Origin: Micromonospora antibiotica
GTDB lineage: Bacteria; Actinomycetota; Actinomycetes; Mycobacteriales; Micromonosporaceae
Assembly: GCF_017599305.1 (NCBI RefSeq)
Contig: NZ_JAGFWR010000006.1
Coordinates: 186,001 to 250,000, forward strand
Reading direction: 5' to 3'
Length of the DNA stretch: 64,000 nucleotides
Under the pieces are notes generated by a model. It did not search any database. It saw only the letters and a list, made by a program, of their open reading frames with translations, and was not told the origin of the DNA. The position numbers and the translations under genes were made by a program. Positions 54,948 to 63,302 of this stretch are shown here, piece by piece (the first letter of the stretch is position 1; the number at the start of each line of letters is the position of its first letter).

Positions 54948-55817
54948 TCACCTGCTCAGGAGGGGTTGCCAGCCGTCGCGGTAGCACACCCCGCGAGGCA
55001 GCAACCGGATCTGGTCGTGCGCCGTGGCGACGACCGGCTCGGTGCGTACCTCCCGGGGGCGGTCCACCACGACGCAGACGTCCTCGCCGGGCCACCACCA
55101 GCCGCAGGAGCGGGCCAGGTCGGCCCAGGCGTCGACGTGTTCGGTCTCGTCCGGACCGTAGCCGGCCAGGCCGAGACGACGCAGCACGTCGTAGTAGGCG
55201 ATCCAGGACGCGTCCTGCTGCCCGTACCAGCACACCGGAACCGCAGCGCCGCCGGCGAGCGCCGCGCGCACGGGCAGGTAGAACCCGTGCGCGAGGCTGC
55301 GGTGCAACGCCGTACGGATGCCCTGGTGCAACACGACCGCCAGGGGGACACCGCTGTCGAGCGCACGTGACGGTGCCAGTTCGGGCCAGGGCTGCCTGGT
55401 CCTGCCCGTACGCCCGGGGGACAGTTCCGGATCGGGGTGGGTGACGCCCGCGCCCAGTGCGCCGCGCAGCCGGGAGGCGATCATGGCGAGGTCGCTGACC
55501 AGCGGTGGTGTCCGGCGGGGCCGGGGGTCCCGGACCTGTTCGTAGAGCTGGTCGAGGGTGGGCCAGCCGGTGACCAGGGGACGTGCCGCGGCCGGCGATT
55601 CGACCCAGACGAACCGAGGTCGCGGCCGTGCTGCCCGGGCGTAGAGGGCGGTCAGGGACCGCTCGGCGGTCGCCCGGTCAGCCGGCTGCGTGGACAGGGC
55701 GTGATCGAGCCATTCCTGGCGGATCCGGGTCGCCTGCTGCCACAGGTCGTGCGGGTCGCTGTGGACAGCGGCCTGCGGGGTCTTCGCGGCGGCGTCGCGC
55801 CGCGCGGGGGCGCTCAC
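54948..55817 (-). CDS. DUF6745-like protein
   Basis: The 289-residue protein has an N-terminal part with DLWQQATRIRQEWLDHALST and ERSLTALY, then RFVWVESPAAA, and a C-terminal region with W/C-rich segments (ARSCGWWWPGEDVCVV). It matches what I know as DUF6745. No function is known; it has no signal or membrane segment. GTG 55817 is the start, with weak ribosome binding. Confidence 0.6.
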   Translation of the reverse strand: MSAPARRDAAAKTPQAAVHSDPHDLWQQATRIRQEWLDHALSTQPADRATAERSLTALYARAARPRPRFVWVESPAAARPLVTGWPTLDQLYEQVRDPRPRRTPPLVSDLAMIASRLRGALGAGVTHPDPELSPGRTGRTRQPWPELAPSRALDSGVPLAVVLHQGIRTALHRSLAHGFYLPVRAALAGGAAVPVCWYGQQDASWIAYYDVLRRLGLAGYGPDETEHVDAWADLARSCGWWWPGEDVCVVVDRPREVRTEPVVATAHDQIRLLPRGVCYRDGWQPLLSR

Positions 55818-55914
55818 CGCGCCAGGGCGTCGCCGCCCTTCCGGTACGAGATCATGCGACGACTATCGCCCGCCGCGCGCCGCCGGGGCAAAGGCATTTC
55901 GCCACCTCCCCGGT

Positions 55915-56634
55915 TCACCCGCCGCACGGCGTCCGCTCAGGCTCCACCGTCGGCGGCCGCAGGTCGGTTTCGAGGGCGTCGAGGTAGCCGGCGAAGCCGT
56001 GCGGGGCCCGACCGTGGCGGCGGGCGCTGGTCCGTACCGCACAGGCGACGTCGGTGACGACCCGCATGGCCTGGCGACGACCACGCTCGACCAGGTCGTG
56101 GTCCTCGCCGTGGCGCAGGTCGGCGAATCCACCCAGCCGCTCGTACGCGGTGGCCGCGCAGCCCAGGTTCGCACCGTGGACGTGCCGGTGACCGGTGCCG
56201 GTCAACCCCTGCCGGTACCGGTCCTCGAAGCGTTCGCGGACCTGCGTGCAGCGCGGCGCCCAGTCGCTGACCCGCACGGTCCCGACGAGCAGGTCGGTGC
56301 CGGCGCGGGCGTGACCCAACTGCCAGCCGCCCCACCGCCGGGGAACCCGGCTGTCCGCGTCGGTGGTGGCGAGCCACAACCCCTGCGGACCGTTGCGCAG
56401 CGCGTACGCCATGCCGGCGGCGCGGGCCCGGCCGACGTTGCGGACCCGCACCGTCAGCACGACGACGCCGAGACGTTCGGCGACGGCGGCCGTGGCGTCC
56501 CGGCAGTCGTCGGCCACCACGATCACCTCCGAACGCACCGGCAGGTGACGCAGCGAGTCGAGGACGGAGGTCAGACAGCCGGGCAACGACACCTGCTCGT
56601 CGTGGGCGGGCACCACGACCGCTATCCGGTTCAC
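55915..56634 (-). CDS. Family 2 glycosyltransferase
   Basis: The 239-residue protein has RIAVVVPAHDEQVSLPGCL, VIVVADDCRDAT and TTDADSRVP (DXD-like), a complete GT-A domain. GTG 56634 overlaps the methyltransferase stop. It is the last gene of the acyl-CoA dehydrogenase/PIG-L/methyltransferase operon. Confidence 0.87.
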   Translation of the reverse strand: MNRIAVVVPAHDEQVSLPGCLTSVLDSLRHLPVRSEVIVVADDCRDATAAVAERLGVVVLTVRVRNVGRARAAGMAYALRNGPQGLWLATTDADSRVPRRWGGWQLGHARAGTDLLVGTVRVSDWAPRCTQVRERFEDRYRQGLTGTGHRHVHGANLGCAATAYERLGGFADLRHGEDHDLVERGRRQAMRVVTDVACAVRTSARRHGRAPHGFAGYLDALETDLRPPTVEPERTPCGG

Positions 56635-57257
56635 CACAGACCGTCGGTCTGTGCGACGGACCGGGCCGGCGGCGGCACCCGGAGGAACACGTCGAGGAGG
56701 AAGTCGGCCTCCTCGTGCCGGGCCGTCCGCGCCAGACCGGCCACGCCGCCGAGCAGCCGGTGCACGTCGTCGCCACCACGGGCGTGCTCGGCCACCGCCG
56801 GCCGCCAGTGCACCGCCACGAGCGTGCCGCCGGGGGCGAGCGAGTCCACCGTCCGGGCCACCAGCCGATCCAACCCGGCGTCGTCGAAGTAGTAACCCAA
56901 CTCGGAGAGCACGACCAGGTCGAAACGGTCGTCCGGCACGGCCGGCCACTCGTCGGGAACGCGCATCCGCTCCACCCGTACGTGCGGCTGGTCCGCCAGC
57001 CGCTCCCGGGCGCTCGCCACCGGCGCGGCGGCGATGTCGACCGCCAGCAGCCGGTCGCACCGCTCGGCGAGGCGGCGGGTGAGCATGCCTGTCGAACACC
57101 CCGGTTCGAATGCCGACCGGTAACGCCGACGCGGCAGACAGGCCACCGTCACGTCGTGCTTACGCTGGTCGTACCAGCGGGTGGCGAAACCCCACGGGTC
57201 CTCCGCCCCGGCGTACATGCCGTCGAAGTATTCGGCCGGGGTGCCGGGTGGGGTCAT
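56631..57257 (-). CDS. NodS-like SAM-dependent methyltransferase
   Basis: The 208-residue protein has the NodS-like N-terminus (YFDGMYAGAEDPWGF, then YDQRKHDVTVACLP), motif I AFEPGCSTGMLTRRL and LVVLSELGYYFDD. NodS N-methylates a deacetylated glucosamine of lipochito-oligosaccharides. The PIG-L deacetylase gene next door fits such a substrate. ATG 57257 overlaps the PIG-L stop. Confidence 0.85.
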   Translation of the reverse strand: MTPPGTPAEYFDGMYAGAEDPWGFATRWYDQRKHDVTVACLPRRRYRSAFEPGCSTGMLTRRLAERCDRLLAVDIAAAPVASARERLADQPHVRVERMRVPDEWPAVPDDRFDLVVLSELGYYFDDAGLDRLVARTVDSLAPGGTLVAVHWRPAVAEHARGGDDVHRLLGGVAGLARTARHEEADFLLDVFLRVPPPARSVAQTDGLW

Positions 57258-57991
57258 GGCACGAACACCGTTTCGTAGGGCCGCGCGAAGCGGGCGAGAA
57301 CGTGCGGGGGCAGGATCGCGGCATCGGCGGGTGCCGGCCCGAGCGGCAGCACCTGGCTCCGGAAGGCGTCGACCGCTTCCCGCTTGGCTGATCTGGCCGC
57401 GTCGGTCAGGTCGAGCCGGCGTGCCCGGTGCCACGGCACGTCGGGATGGTCCGGCCCGGCCCAGTGCCACATCCACACCGGGAACTCCAGCAGCGTCGCA
57501 CCCGTACGCCGGCAGGCGGCCGCAGCCGCCCGCCCGACCGCCTCGTGGTCGGGGTGTCCGTCGCCGCGCCACGTCGTGACACACCACCGGCCCGGCACCA
57601 GCCGGGTGGTCAACGCGTCGGTGAGCGCCGCTTCGTCGACACCGCCGTCGGGATGCCCGAGATGCTCGATGACGGCGGGGGCGACCCCGAGCAGCCCGCA
57701 GGCCGTGACCGTCTCGGCCCGCCGGATCGCGGCCAGCGCCGCCCGCGAGTGCACCGTGGATTCCGGATGTGAGGCCTCGCCGTCGGTGACGACCGCGATC
57801 TCGACACCGCCGGCGAGCATCGCGACCAGGCCACCCACACCGAGCACCTCGTCGTCGGGATGGGGGGCGACGACCAGCGGCGGCACCGTCGGCGTCAGGT
57901 CGGCCAACGCCAGTGCGGGCCATCCGGCAGGTGCCGGCCAGGCACGCCAGGTGCCCTCGTCGGTGCCCGCGTCGACGATCGGCCTCACCAT
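57254..57991 (-). CDS. PIG-L family deacetylase
   Basis: The 245-residue protein has the zinc-binding APHPDDE motif and HPDHEAVG later. PIG-L enzymes deacetylate N-acetylglucosaminyl compounds. The start at 57991 (ATG) overlaps the end of the acyl-CoA dehydrogenase gene; a GTG at 57988 is equally possible. Confidence 0.88.
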   Translation of the reverse strand: MVRPIVDAGTDEGTWRAWPAPAGWPALALADLTPTVPPLVVAPHPDDEVLGVGGLVAMLAGGVEIAVVTDGEASHPESTVHSRAALAAIRRAETVTACGLLGVAPAVIEHLGHPDGGVDEAALTDALTTRLVPGRWCVTTWRGDGHPDHEAVGRAAAAACRRTGATLLEFPVWMWHWAGPDHPDVPWHRARRLDLTDAARSAKREAVDAFRSQVLPLGPAPADAAILPPHVLARFARPYETVFVP

Positions 57992-58947
57992 CCGGGGTCC
58001 CCGACCGCCGCCACCAGTTCACCGAGGTGGGCCAGGTCCGCCTCCGCGTGGCTCTGCCGCAGGTACACCGTCAGGTCGGCGACCCGTCGGGCGTGGTGGG
58101 CGTCCTGACACAACGGGCCCGCCCCCAGCGCCCTGCCGACCCGGTCCACGACGGTGGTGGCGGTCACCTCGACGGTGGCGCGCACCTGGTGCGCCAACCG
58201 GTCCGCGTCCCCGGTGGGCTTCGCGTCGACCTCGTCGGCGGCGGCGAGCAGGACCGCTCGGGCGGCGGTCAGGGCCGCGTCGACCGCCCCGAGGTGCGCC
58301 ATGGCGTGCGGGCTGAGGCGGCGGTGCCGCGCCGCGTCGTGCAGGGTGTCGGCGACCCCGACCGCACCGCCGTACCAGCACGCCGCGACCCCCAGCCCGC
58401 CGTGCCAGAAACCCGGCCGCGCGGTGTAGCTGCCGGGCCCGCCGACGGGCAGGGCGGTCACGCCGTCGAAGCTGACGGTACGGCTGTCGCTGGCGGCCAT
58501 GCCGACGGCGGGCCACGTGTCGGCCACCGGGGTGACCCCGGCGGCGTCGACCTCGATCACGAACAGCCGGACGCCGTCGTCGGCGGTCGCGGTGACCAGG
58601 GCCCGGGACAGCAGACCCGCCCCGGAGCACCACGGCCGGTGACCGGTCAACCGCCACCGGTGGCCGTCCCGGGTCGCGGTGACCGAAGCCGGTGCTGCCG
58701 CCCAGACGCCCCACGGCTCGCGACGCCACCCGGGATCGACCGATGCGTCGAGCTCGGCGAGGATCGCCAGGGCGTCGGCGTGCCCCTCCCCCAGCCGGGC
58801 CAACGTCAGGTCGGCGCGGCCGAGTTCGACGAAGCGCAGGAAGCGTTCACGCGTGCGTCCACCGCCGGGTGACGGCAGGTCGAGCAGCCCGGCGTGCACG
58901 GCCGACCGGAACGCCGTCCCCGGGTCCTCGCCGCCGGCGGTCAGCAT
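57985..58947 (-). CDS. Acyl-CoA dehydrogenase-like protein
   Basis: The 320-residue protein has the middle beta-domain and C-terminal helical pattern of acyl-CoA dehydrogenases (WRLTGHRPWCSGAG, then SDSRTVSFDGV). It is shorter than usual (about 380). ATG 58947 is chosen because the frame beyond it is low-complexity Arg/Gly/Pro. First gene of a four-gene operon with PIG-L, methyltransferase and GT2. Confidence 0.8.
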   Translation of the reverse strand: MLTAGGEDPGTAFRSAVHAGLLDLPSPGGGRTRERFLRFVELGRADLTLARLGEGHADALAILAELDASVDPGWRREPWGVWAAAPASVTATRDGHRWRLTGHRPWCSGAGLLSRALVTATADDGVRLFVIEVDAAGVTPVADTWPAVGMAASDSRTVSFDGVTALPVGGPGSYTARPGFWHGGLGVAACWYGGAVGVADTLHDAARHRRLSPHAMAHLGAVDAALTAARAVLLAAADEVDAKPTGDADRLAHQVRATVEVTATTVVDRVGRALGAGPLCQDAHHARRVADLTVYLRQSHAEADLAHLGELVAAVGDPGW

Positions 58948-59379
58948 CCGGTCCCCACTGCCCGGGGCGGTCTGCCGGACCGCACCGGATGGTGCCCACC
59001 CCGGCCTGATGCGCGGTCGACCACGGGCGACGGCTCCGGACGGCCGAGCGTCATCGTGTACCTCCCCGTTCGGGCGACGTGCGGCCTGTGTAGGTCGCCG
59101 CCGCAAGATGCCCCTCTCCCCCGGGGCGAAACATGGCCTGGCCCACACCGCCGCAGGTGACACCCGCGGCGTCGCCCGGCGCGCGGACCCGACACCGGAC
59201 ATGATCGGGGAGATGACCGTCGCGCGCCGGCGGCCCGGGCCCGTACGGCACCACCCTCGTCCCCCGTGCGAGCTACCCGCAGGTGTCCACCGCATGGTGA
59301 CGATTCCCGGCCCGCGAATCCCTAGCGTTCCAGGTGACCGTGGCACTCCGGCCGCGCACCCTGCAGAGGAACCCCATCC
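58948..59379. other. 432-base divergent intergenic region
   Basis: No gene is supported here. It holds the promoters of the acyl-CoA dehydrogenase operon (minus) and of the CPBP gene (plus). TAGCGT at 59323-59328 is a likely -10 for the latter. The CCGTCA-N7-GTAAGAA motif is absent. Confidence 0.4.
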
Positions 59380-60213
59380 ATGCGTGTGTTGAAGCAGGTC
59401 CTGGCTGTCGTCGCTACCGGTGCCGTCGGCAGCCGGGCCGTCGCGGCGGTGCAGGACGACCCCTGGCTCACCCTGCTCCTCGGTACGGCGACCGCCGTGA
59501 CCACGCTCCTCGTGTACGGGTGGGTGGTGCGCCGTACCGAACGACGGGACGTCACGGAACTGGTCCGGGCCGGCGCCGGCGCCCGGATCGCCCGGGGGAC
59601 GTTGACCGGGTGCGCCATGTTCACCGTCGTCATCGTCATCATCGCCCTGCTGGGCGGCTACCACGTGCACGGCGTGGGCCCGGTGACCGGCGTGGTGGGG
59701 TTGTTCGGGTTCATGGCGGCCGCGGCCGTGACCGAGGAGGTGCTCTTCCGGGGGCTGCTGTTCCGCCTCGTCGAGGAACGCCTCGGGACCTGGCTGTCGC
59801 TGCTGGTGACCGGGGTGCTGTTCGGCCTGATCCACCTGGCCAACCCCGACGCCAACCTGTGGGGCGCGACCGCCGTCACCATCGAGGCGGGTTTCCTGCT
59901 CGCCGCCTGCTACGCCGCCACCCGCACCCTGTGGGTGCCGATCGGGCTGCACTTCGGGTGGAACTTCGCCGCCGCGGGAATCTTCAGCGTCGTGGTCTCC
60001 GGAAACGGTGAGTCGACGGGGCTGCTGGACGCCAGCATGTCGGGCCCGACGCTGCTCAGCGGCGGCGACTTCGGCCCGGAGGCCAGCCTCTGCACGGTGC
60101 TGGCGGGGCTGGTGCTGACCGTGGTGTTCCTGGGGCTGGCCCACCGCAGGGGTCGTATCGTGCCGCGCCGCCGCCCGGTCGACGCGCCGGCGGCAGACGT
60201 TACCGTCTCCTGA
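59380..60213 (+). CDS. CPBP-family intramembrane metalloprotease
   Basis: The 277-residue protein has about seven membrane segments and the CPBP motifs EEVLFRG, LFGLIHLAN and GLHFGWN. These proteases sit in the membrane and process or modify proteins such as bacteriocin immunity partners or regulators. Its stop shares a base with the histidine kinase start (TGATG). Confidence 0.87.
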   Translation: MRVLKQVLAVVATGAVGSRAVAAVQDDPWLTLLLGTATAVTTLLVYGWVVRRTERRDVTELVRAGAGARIARGTLTGCAMFTVVIVIIALLGGYHVHGVGPVTGVVGLFGFMAAAAVTEEVLFRGLLFRLVEERLGTWLSLLVTGVLFGLIHLANPDANLWGATAVTIEAGFLLAACYAATRTLWVPIGLHFGWNFAAAGIFSVVVSGNGESTGLLDASMSGPTLLSGGDFGPEASLCTVLAGLVLTVVFLGLAHRRGRIVPRRRPVDAPAADVTVS

Positions 60214-61370
60214 TGGTCGACCTGCGGACGCTTGCGGAACGGTGGCGGCGCTGGCCCGTCACGGTCCGGGACCTCCCGCTGGCGCTGCTGATCGCCCTCG
60301 CCTGCGCGCCGCTGCCGGTGTTGCAGGACCGCAGCACGCAACTCGGCGACCTGCCCGGCCGCCCGTTCGACGCGCTGGCCGTGGTGGCGATCACCCTGGA
60401 GTGCCTCCCGCTGGCCGTCCGGCGGCGATGGCCCGGGATCTGCCTCGCCCTGGTGTCCGTCGGTTTCGCCATCGACCAGGTACGCGCCTACCACACGTTC
60501 GCGGGCTCCGCGCTGGCCGTCGCGTTGCTCAGCGCCGGCACCCACCTGCAACGTCGTCGGCTTACCACCGTGGTCGTGGGCTCCGCCGCGTACGTCGCCC
60601 TGGCCGTCGCCCTGCACCGGCAGGGGTCGACGGAGGGCGTGGGTGGTTTCCTCACGTTCTACCTGGCGTCGACCCTCGCCTGGGGGGTCGGGGCCTGGCT
60701 GCGGCAGAGCCGGGCCGCCGAGGTCGAGCGCCGCCGGGTGGCCGCTGCGGCCGCCCGCGCCACGGAACGTGCCCGCATCGCCGGTGAACTGCACGACATC
60801 GTGACCCACCACGTGACGGCGATGGTCGTGCAGGCCGAGGCGGCGCGCTACCTGACGGCTGCCCCGGACCGTCTCGACACCACCCTCACCGCCATCAGCG
60901 ACACCGGCCGGCGGGCCATCACCGACCTGCGGATCCTGCTCGACCTGCTCAACCCCGACCACCACGGCGACCCGCGGGTGCCGTCCGTCGGCGCGTTGCA
61001 CGCTCTGGTCGAGCAGACCCGGCAGGCCGGGCAGCCGGTGGAGTTCACCCAGGAGGGCAGCCCCGCCGGGACCGTCGGCGGCACGGAGGCCACCGCCTAC
61101 CGGGTCGTGCGGGAGGCGCTGACGAACGCCCTGAAGTACGCCCACGGCAGCCGCACCGCCGTGCACGTCCGCCACGGGAAGAGGGAGATCACGGTGGAGG
61201 TCGACACCGACGGCCCGGGTACGCACCCCGCAGGCCCGGGTGGGAGCGGACGCGGCCTGACCGGGCTGCGCGAACGCGTCACCGTGCTCGGCGGCGAGTT
61301 CAGCGCGCAACGCCGGGACGATGACGGCTTCGTCGTCCGGGCCCGCATCCCCACCGGTGACGCGTCGTGA
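60213..61370 (+). CDS. Sensor histidine kinase (NarL/DesK type)
   Basis: The 385-residue protein has a membrane part of about five segments (residues about 22-175), a HisKA_3 dimerisation helix with phosphoacceptor His in IAGELHDIVTHHV and an HATPase_c domain (DGPGTH, then GRGLTGLRERV). It pairs with the response regulator encoded next (GTGA overlap). Confidence 0.9.
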   Translation: MVDLRTLAERWRRWPVTVRDLPLALLIALACAPLPVLQDRSTQLGDLPGRPFDALAVVAITLECLPLAVRRRWPGICLALVSVGFAIDQVRAYHTFAGSALAVALLSAGTHLQRRRLTTVVVGSAAYVALAVALHRQGSTEGVGGFLTFYLASTLAWGVGAWLRQSRAAEVERRRVAAAAARATERARIAGELHDIVTHHVTAMVVQAEAARYLTAAPDRLDTTLTAISDTGRRAITDLRILLDLLNPDHHGDPRVPSVGALHALVEQTRQAGQPVEFTQEGSPAGTVGGTEATAYRVVREALTNALKYAHGSRTAVHVRHGKREITVEVDTDGPGTHPAGPGGSGRGLTGLRERVTVLGGEFSAQRRDDDGFVVRARIPTGDAS

Positions 61371-62026
61371 CCGCGCCGATCCGGGTGCTGGTCTGCGACG
61401 ACCAGGCGCTGATCCGTACCGGCTTCGCGACGATCATCGGCGCTCAACCCGACCTGGCGGTGGTGGGCGAGTGCGGCAACGGGCGTGCGGCGGTCGACCT
61501 CGCCGGCCGGCTGCACCCGGACGTGGTGGTGATGGACGTGCGGATGCCGGTCCTCGACGGCATCGCGGCGACCCGCCTACTGGCCGGCAGCGGGACAGCC
61601 GACCCGGTCAAGGTGCTCGTGGTGACGACGTTCAACCTCGACGAGTACGTCTATGAGGCGCTGCGCGCCGGAGCGAGCGGCTTCCTGCTCAAGGACGCGC
61701 CGCCAGCGCAGCTGCTGCACGGCATCCGCACCGTCGCCAGCGGGGCCGCGCTGCTGGCACCCGAGGTGACCCGGCAACTCGTCGGCCGGTACGCCGCACG
61801 CATCCGACCCGCCGAGGGCACCCCGGACGACACGGGCCTGACCCGGCGCGAGTTGGAGGTGCTGCGCCTGATCGCCGACGGCCTGTCCAACAGCGAGATA
61901 GCGGCCCGGCTGGTGATCAGTCAGGAGACCGTCAAGACGTACGTGTCGCGCATCCTCACCAAACTCGACCTACGCGACCGGGTGCAGGCGGTGGTGTACG
62001 CGTACCGGACCGGGCTGGTGACCTGA
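61367..62026 (+). CDS. LuxR/NarL-family response regulator
   Basis: The 219-residue protein has a receiver domain (VCDDQ, phosphoacceptor Asp in VVVMDVRMP, KD in FLLKDAPP) and a LuxR HTH (TRRELEVLRLIADGLSNSEI). GTG 61367 overlaps the kinase stop. Confidence 0.92.
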   Translation: MTAPIRVLVCDDQALIRTGFATIIGAQPDLAVVGECGNGRAAVDLAGRLHPDVVVMDVRMPVLDGIAATRLLAGSGTADPVKVLVVTTFNLDEYVYEALRAGASGFLLKDAPPAQLLHGIRTVASGAALLAPEVTRQLVGRYAARIRPAEGTPDDTGLTRRELEVLRLIADGLSNSEIAARLVISQETVKTYVSRILTKLDLRDRVQAVVYAYRTGLVT

Positions 62027-62071
62027 ACGCCCCGGGAGGTTGGCCCTCTCGACGAGACCGCAACGCGCGTT

Positions 62072-63301
62072 CTATGTGGGCTGCCGGTCGACGGGGACAC
62101 GCAGGCGCAGCAGCGGCAGGCAGGACAGGAGTAGACCCGCCGCGCCCACCCACAGGGCTGGCCGGGCACCGGCGGCGGCCCCCAGCACGGTGCCCAGCAG
62201 CGCGCCCACCGGCATCGCCCCGCCGAGCAGGAACCGCATGGTGGCGTTCATCCGGCCGAGCAGTTCGGGCGGGCACAACCGTTGGCGCAGACTGACCTGG
62301 GCCACGTTGGAGGCTGTCGCTCCCGCCCACAGCAGCAGGTAGCCGCCGGCGGCCAACCAGATCCCGCCGGCGCTGTCGATCAGCGGGGTGAGCAGGGCGA
62401 ACGGCGCGGTGGCGAGGAGGCAGAGCCAGACCGAGCGGTGCTGCCCGAGCCGGCGGGTCAGCCGCCGGGCCACGACCGCGCCGAGGATGCCGCCGGCGCC
62501 GCCCGCGCTGAAGTACGCGCTGGCCGTCGCCGGGGACGCGCCCAGCTCGCTGACCAGCCGCACCGGCACCATGGTCTGCACCACCAGGGCGAACATGTTG
62601 TACGCGCCGCCGGCCAGCGCCAGCACCCGCAGCACCGGGTGGCGCAGCACGTAGGTCACGCCGTCGCGGATCTGCCCGGCGAGCCGGGACCGGCCGGTGG
62701 TGGCGGGCCGCGGATCGGCTGCCCGGATCCGGGCCAGGTACGCGGCGGACCCGGCGAAGCCCGCCGCGATCAGCAGGACGGCGGGGCCGGTGCCGGCCAG
62801 CTCCACGGCCAGCCCGGCCAGTGCGGGCCCGGCGACCTGCGCCACGGCGAGGGTGGTGCTCAGCCGGGCGTTGCCCTCGACCAGTTCGTCGGTCCGTACC
62901 ACCCGGGGCAGGTAGCTCTGGTGCGCGACGTCGAAGAACACGGTGAGCACCCCGACGCCGAGGACGACGACGTACAGCTGGCCGAGCGCCACCCCGCCCG
63001 GTGCCGCCGGCACGGCCAGCAAGGCGATGAGCGCGGCCCGCCCCAGGTCGGTGCCGATGAGCAGCCGCCGTTGCCGCACCCGGTCGACGACCGCGCCGGC
63101 GGGCAGGCCGACGACCAGGAACGCCACCGTGCCCAGGGTGCCGACCAGGCCCACCTGCCAGGCGGAGGCGTGCATCGGGCCGGCCGCCACCAACGGCAGC
63201 GCCACCAGGGCCATCCGCGCACCGAACTGGCTCGCGACCGCCCCGAGCCACAGGGACCGGAAGTCGTGCTGCCGGAGCAGCCCGCCACGGTGGTGTGTCA
63301 C
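62072..63301 (-). CDS. MFS exporter (EntS-like)
   Basis: The 409-residue protein has about 12 membrane segments and the layout of the EntS/MacAB-like drug or siderophore exporters (FRSLWLGAVASQFG, then VGLPAGAVVDRVRQRRLL). GTG 63301 starts one base after the stop of the upstream condensation-like gene, indicating cotranscription. Confidence 0.87.
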   Translation of the reverse strand: MTHHRGGLLRQHDFRSLWLGAVASQFGARMALVALPLVAAGPMHASAWQVGLVGTLGTVAFLVVGLPAGAVVDRVRQRRLLIGTDLGRAALIALLAVPAAPGGVALGQLYVVVLGVGVLTVFFDVAHQSYLPRVVRTDELVEGNARLSTTLAVAQVAGPALAGLAVELAGTGPAVLLIAAGFAGSAAYLARIRAADPRPATTGRSRLAGQIRDGVTYVLRHPVLRVLALAGGAYNMFALVVQTMVPVRLVSELGASPATASAYFSAGGAGGILGAVVARRLTRRLGQHRSVWLCLLATAPFALLTPLIDSAGGIWLAAGGYLLLWAGATASNVAQVSLRQRLCPPELLGRMNATMRFLLGGAMPVGALLGTVLGAAAGARPALWVGAAGLLLSCLPLLRLRVPVDRQPT

Positions 63302-63302
63302 G

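Noticed and set aside
58948..60144. Extension of the acyl-CoA dehydrogenase frame by about 400 codons upstream
   Set aside because: The added part overlaps the CPBP gene in antisense and is low-complexity; the real start is near 58947.
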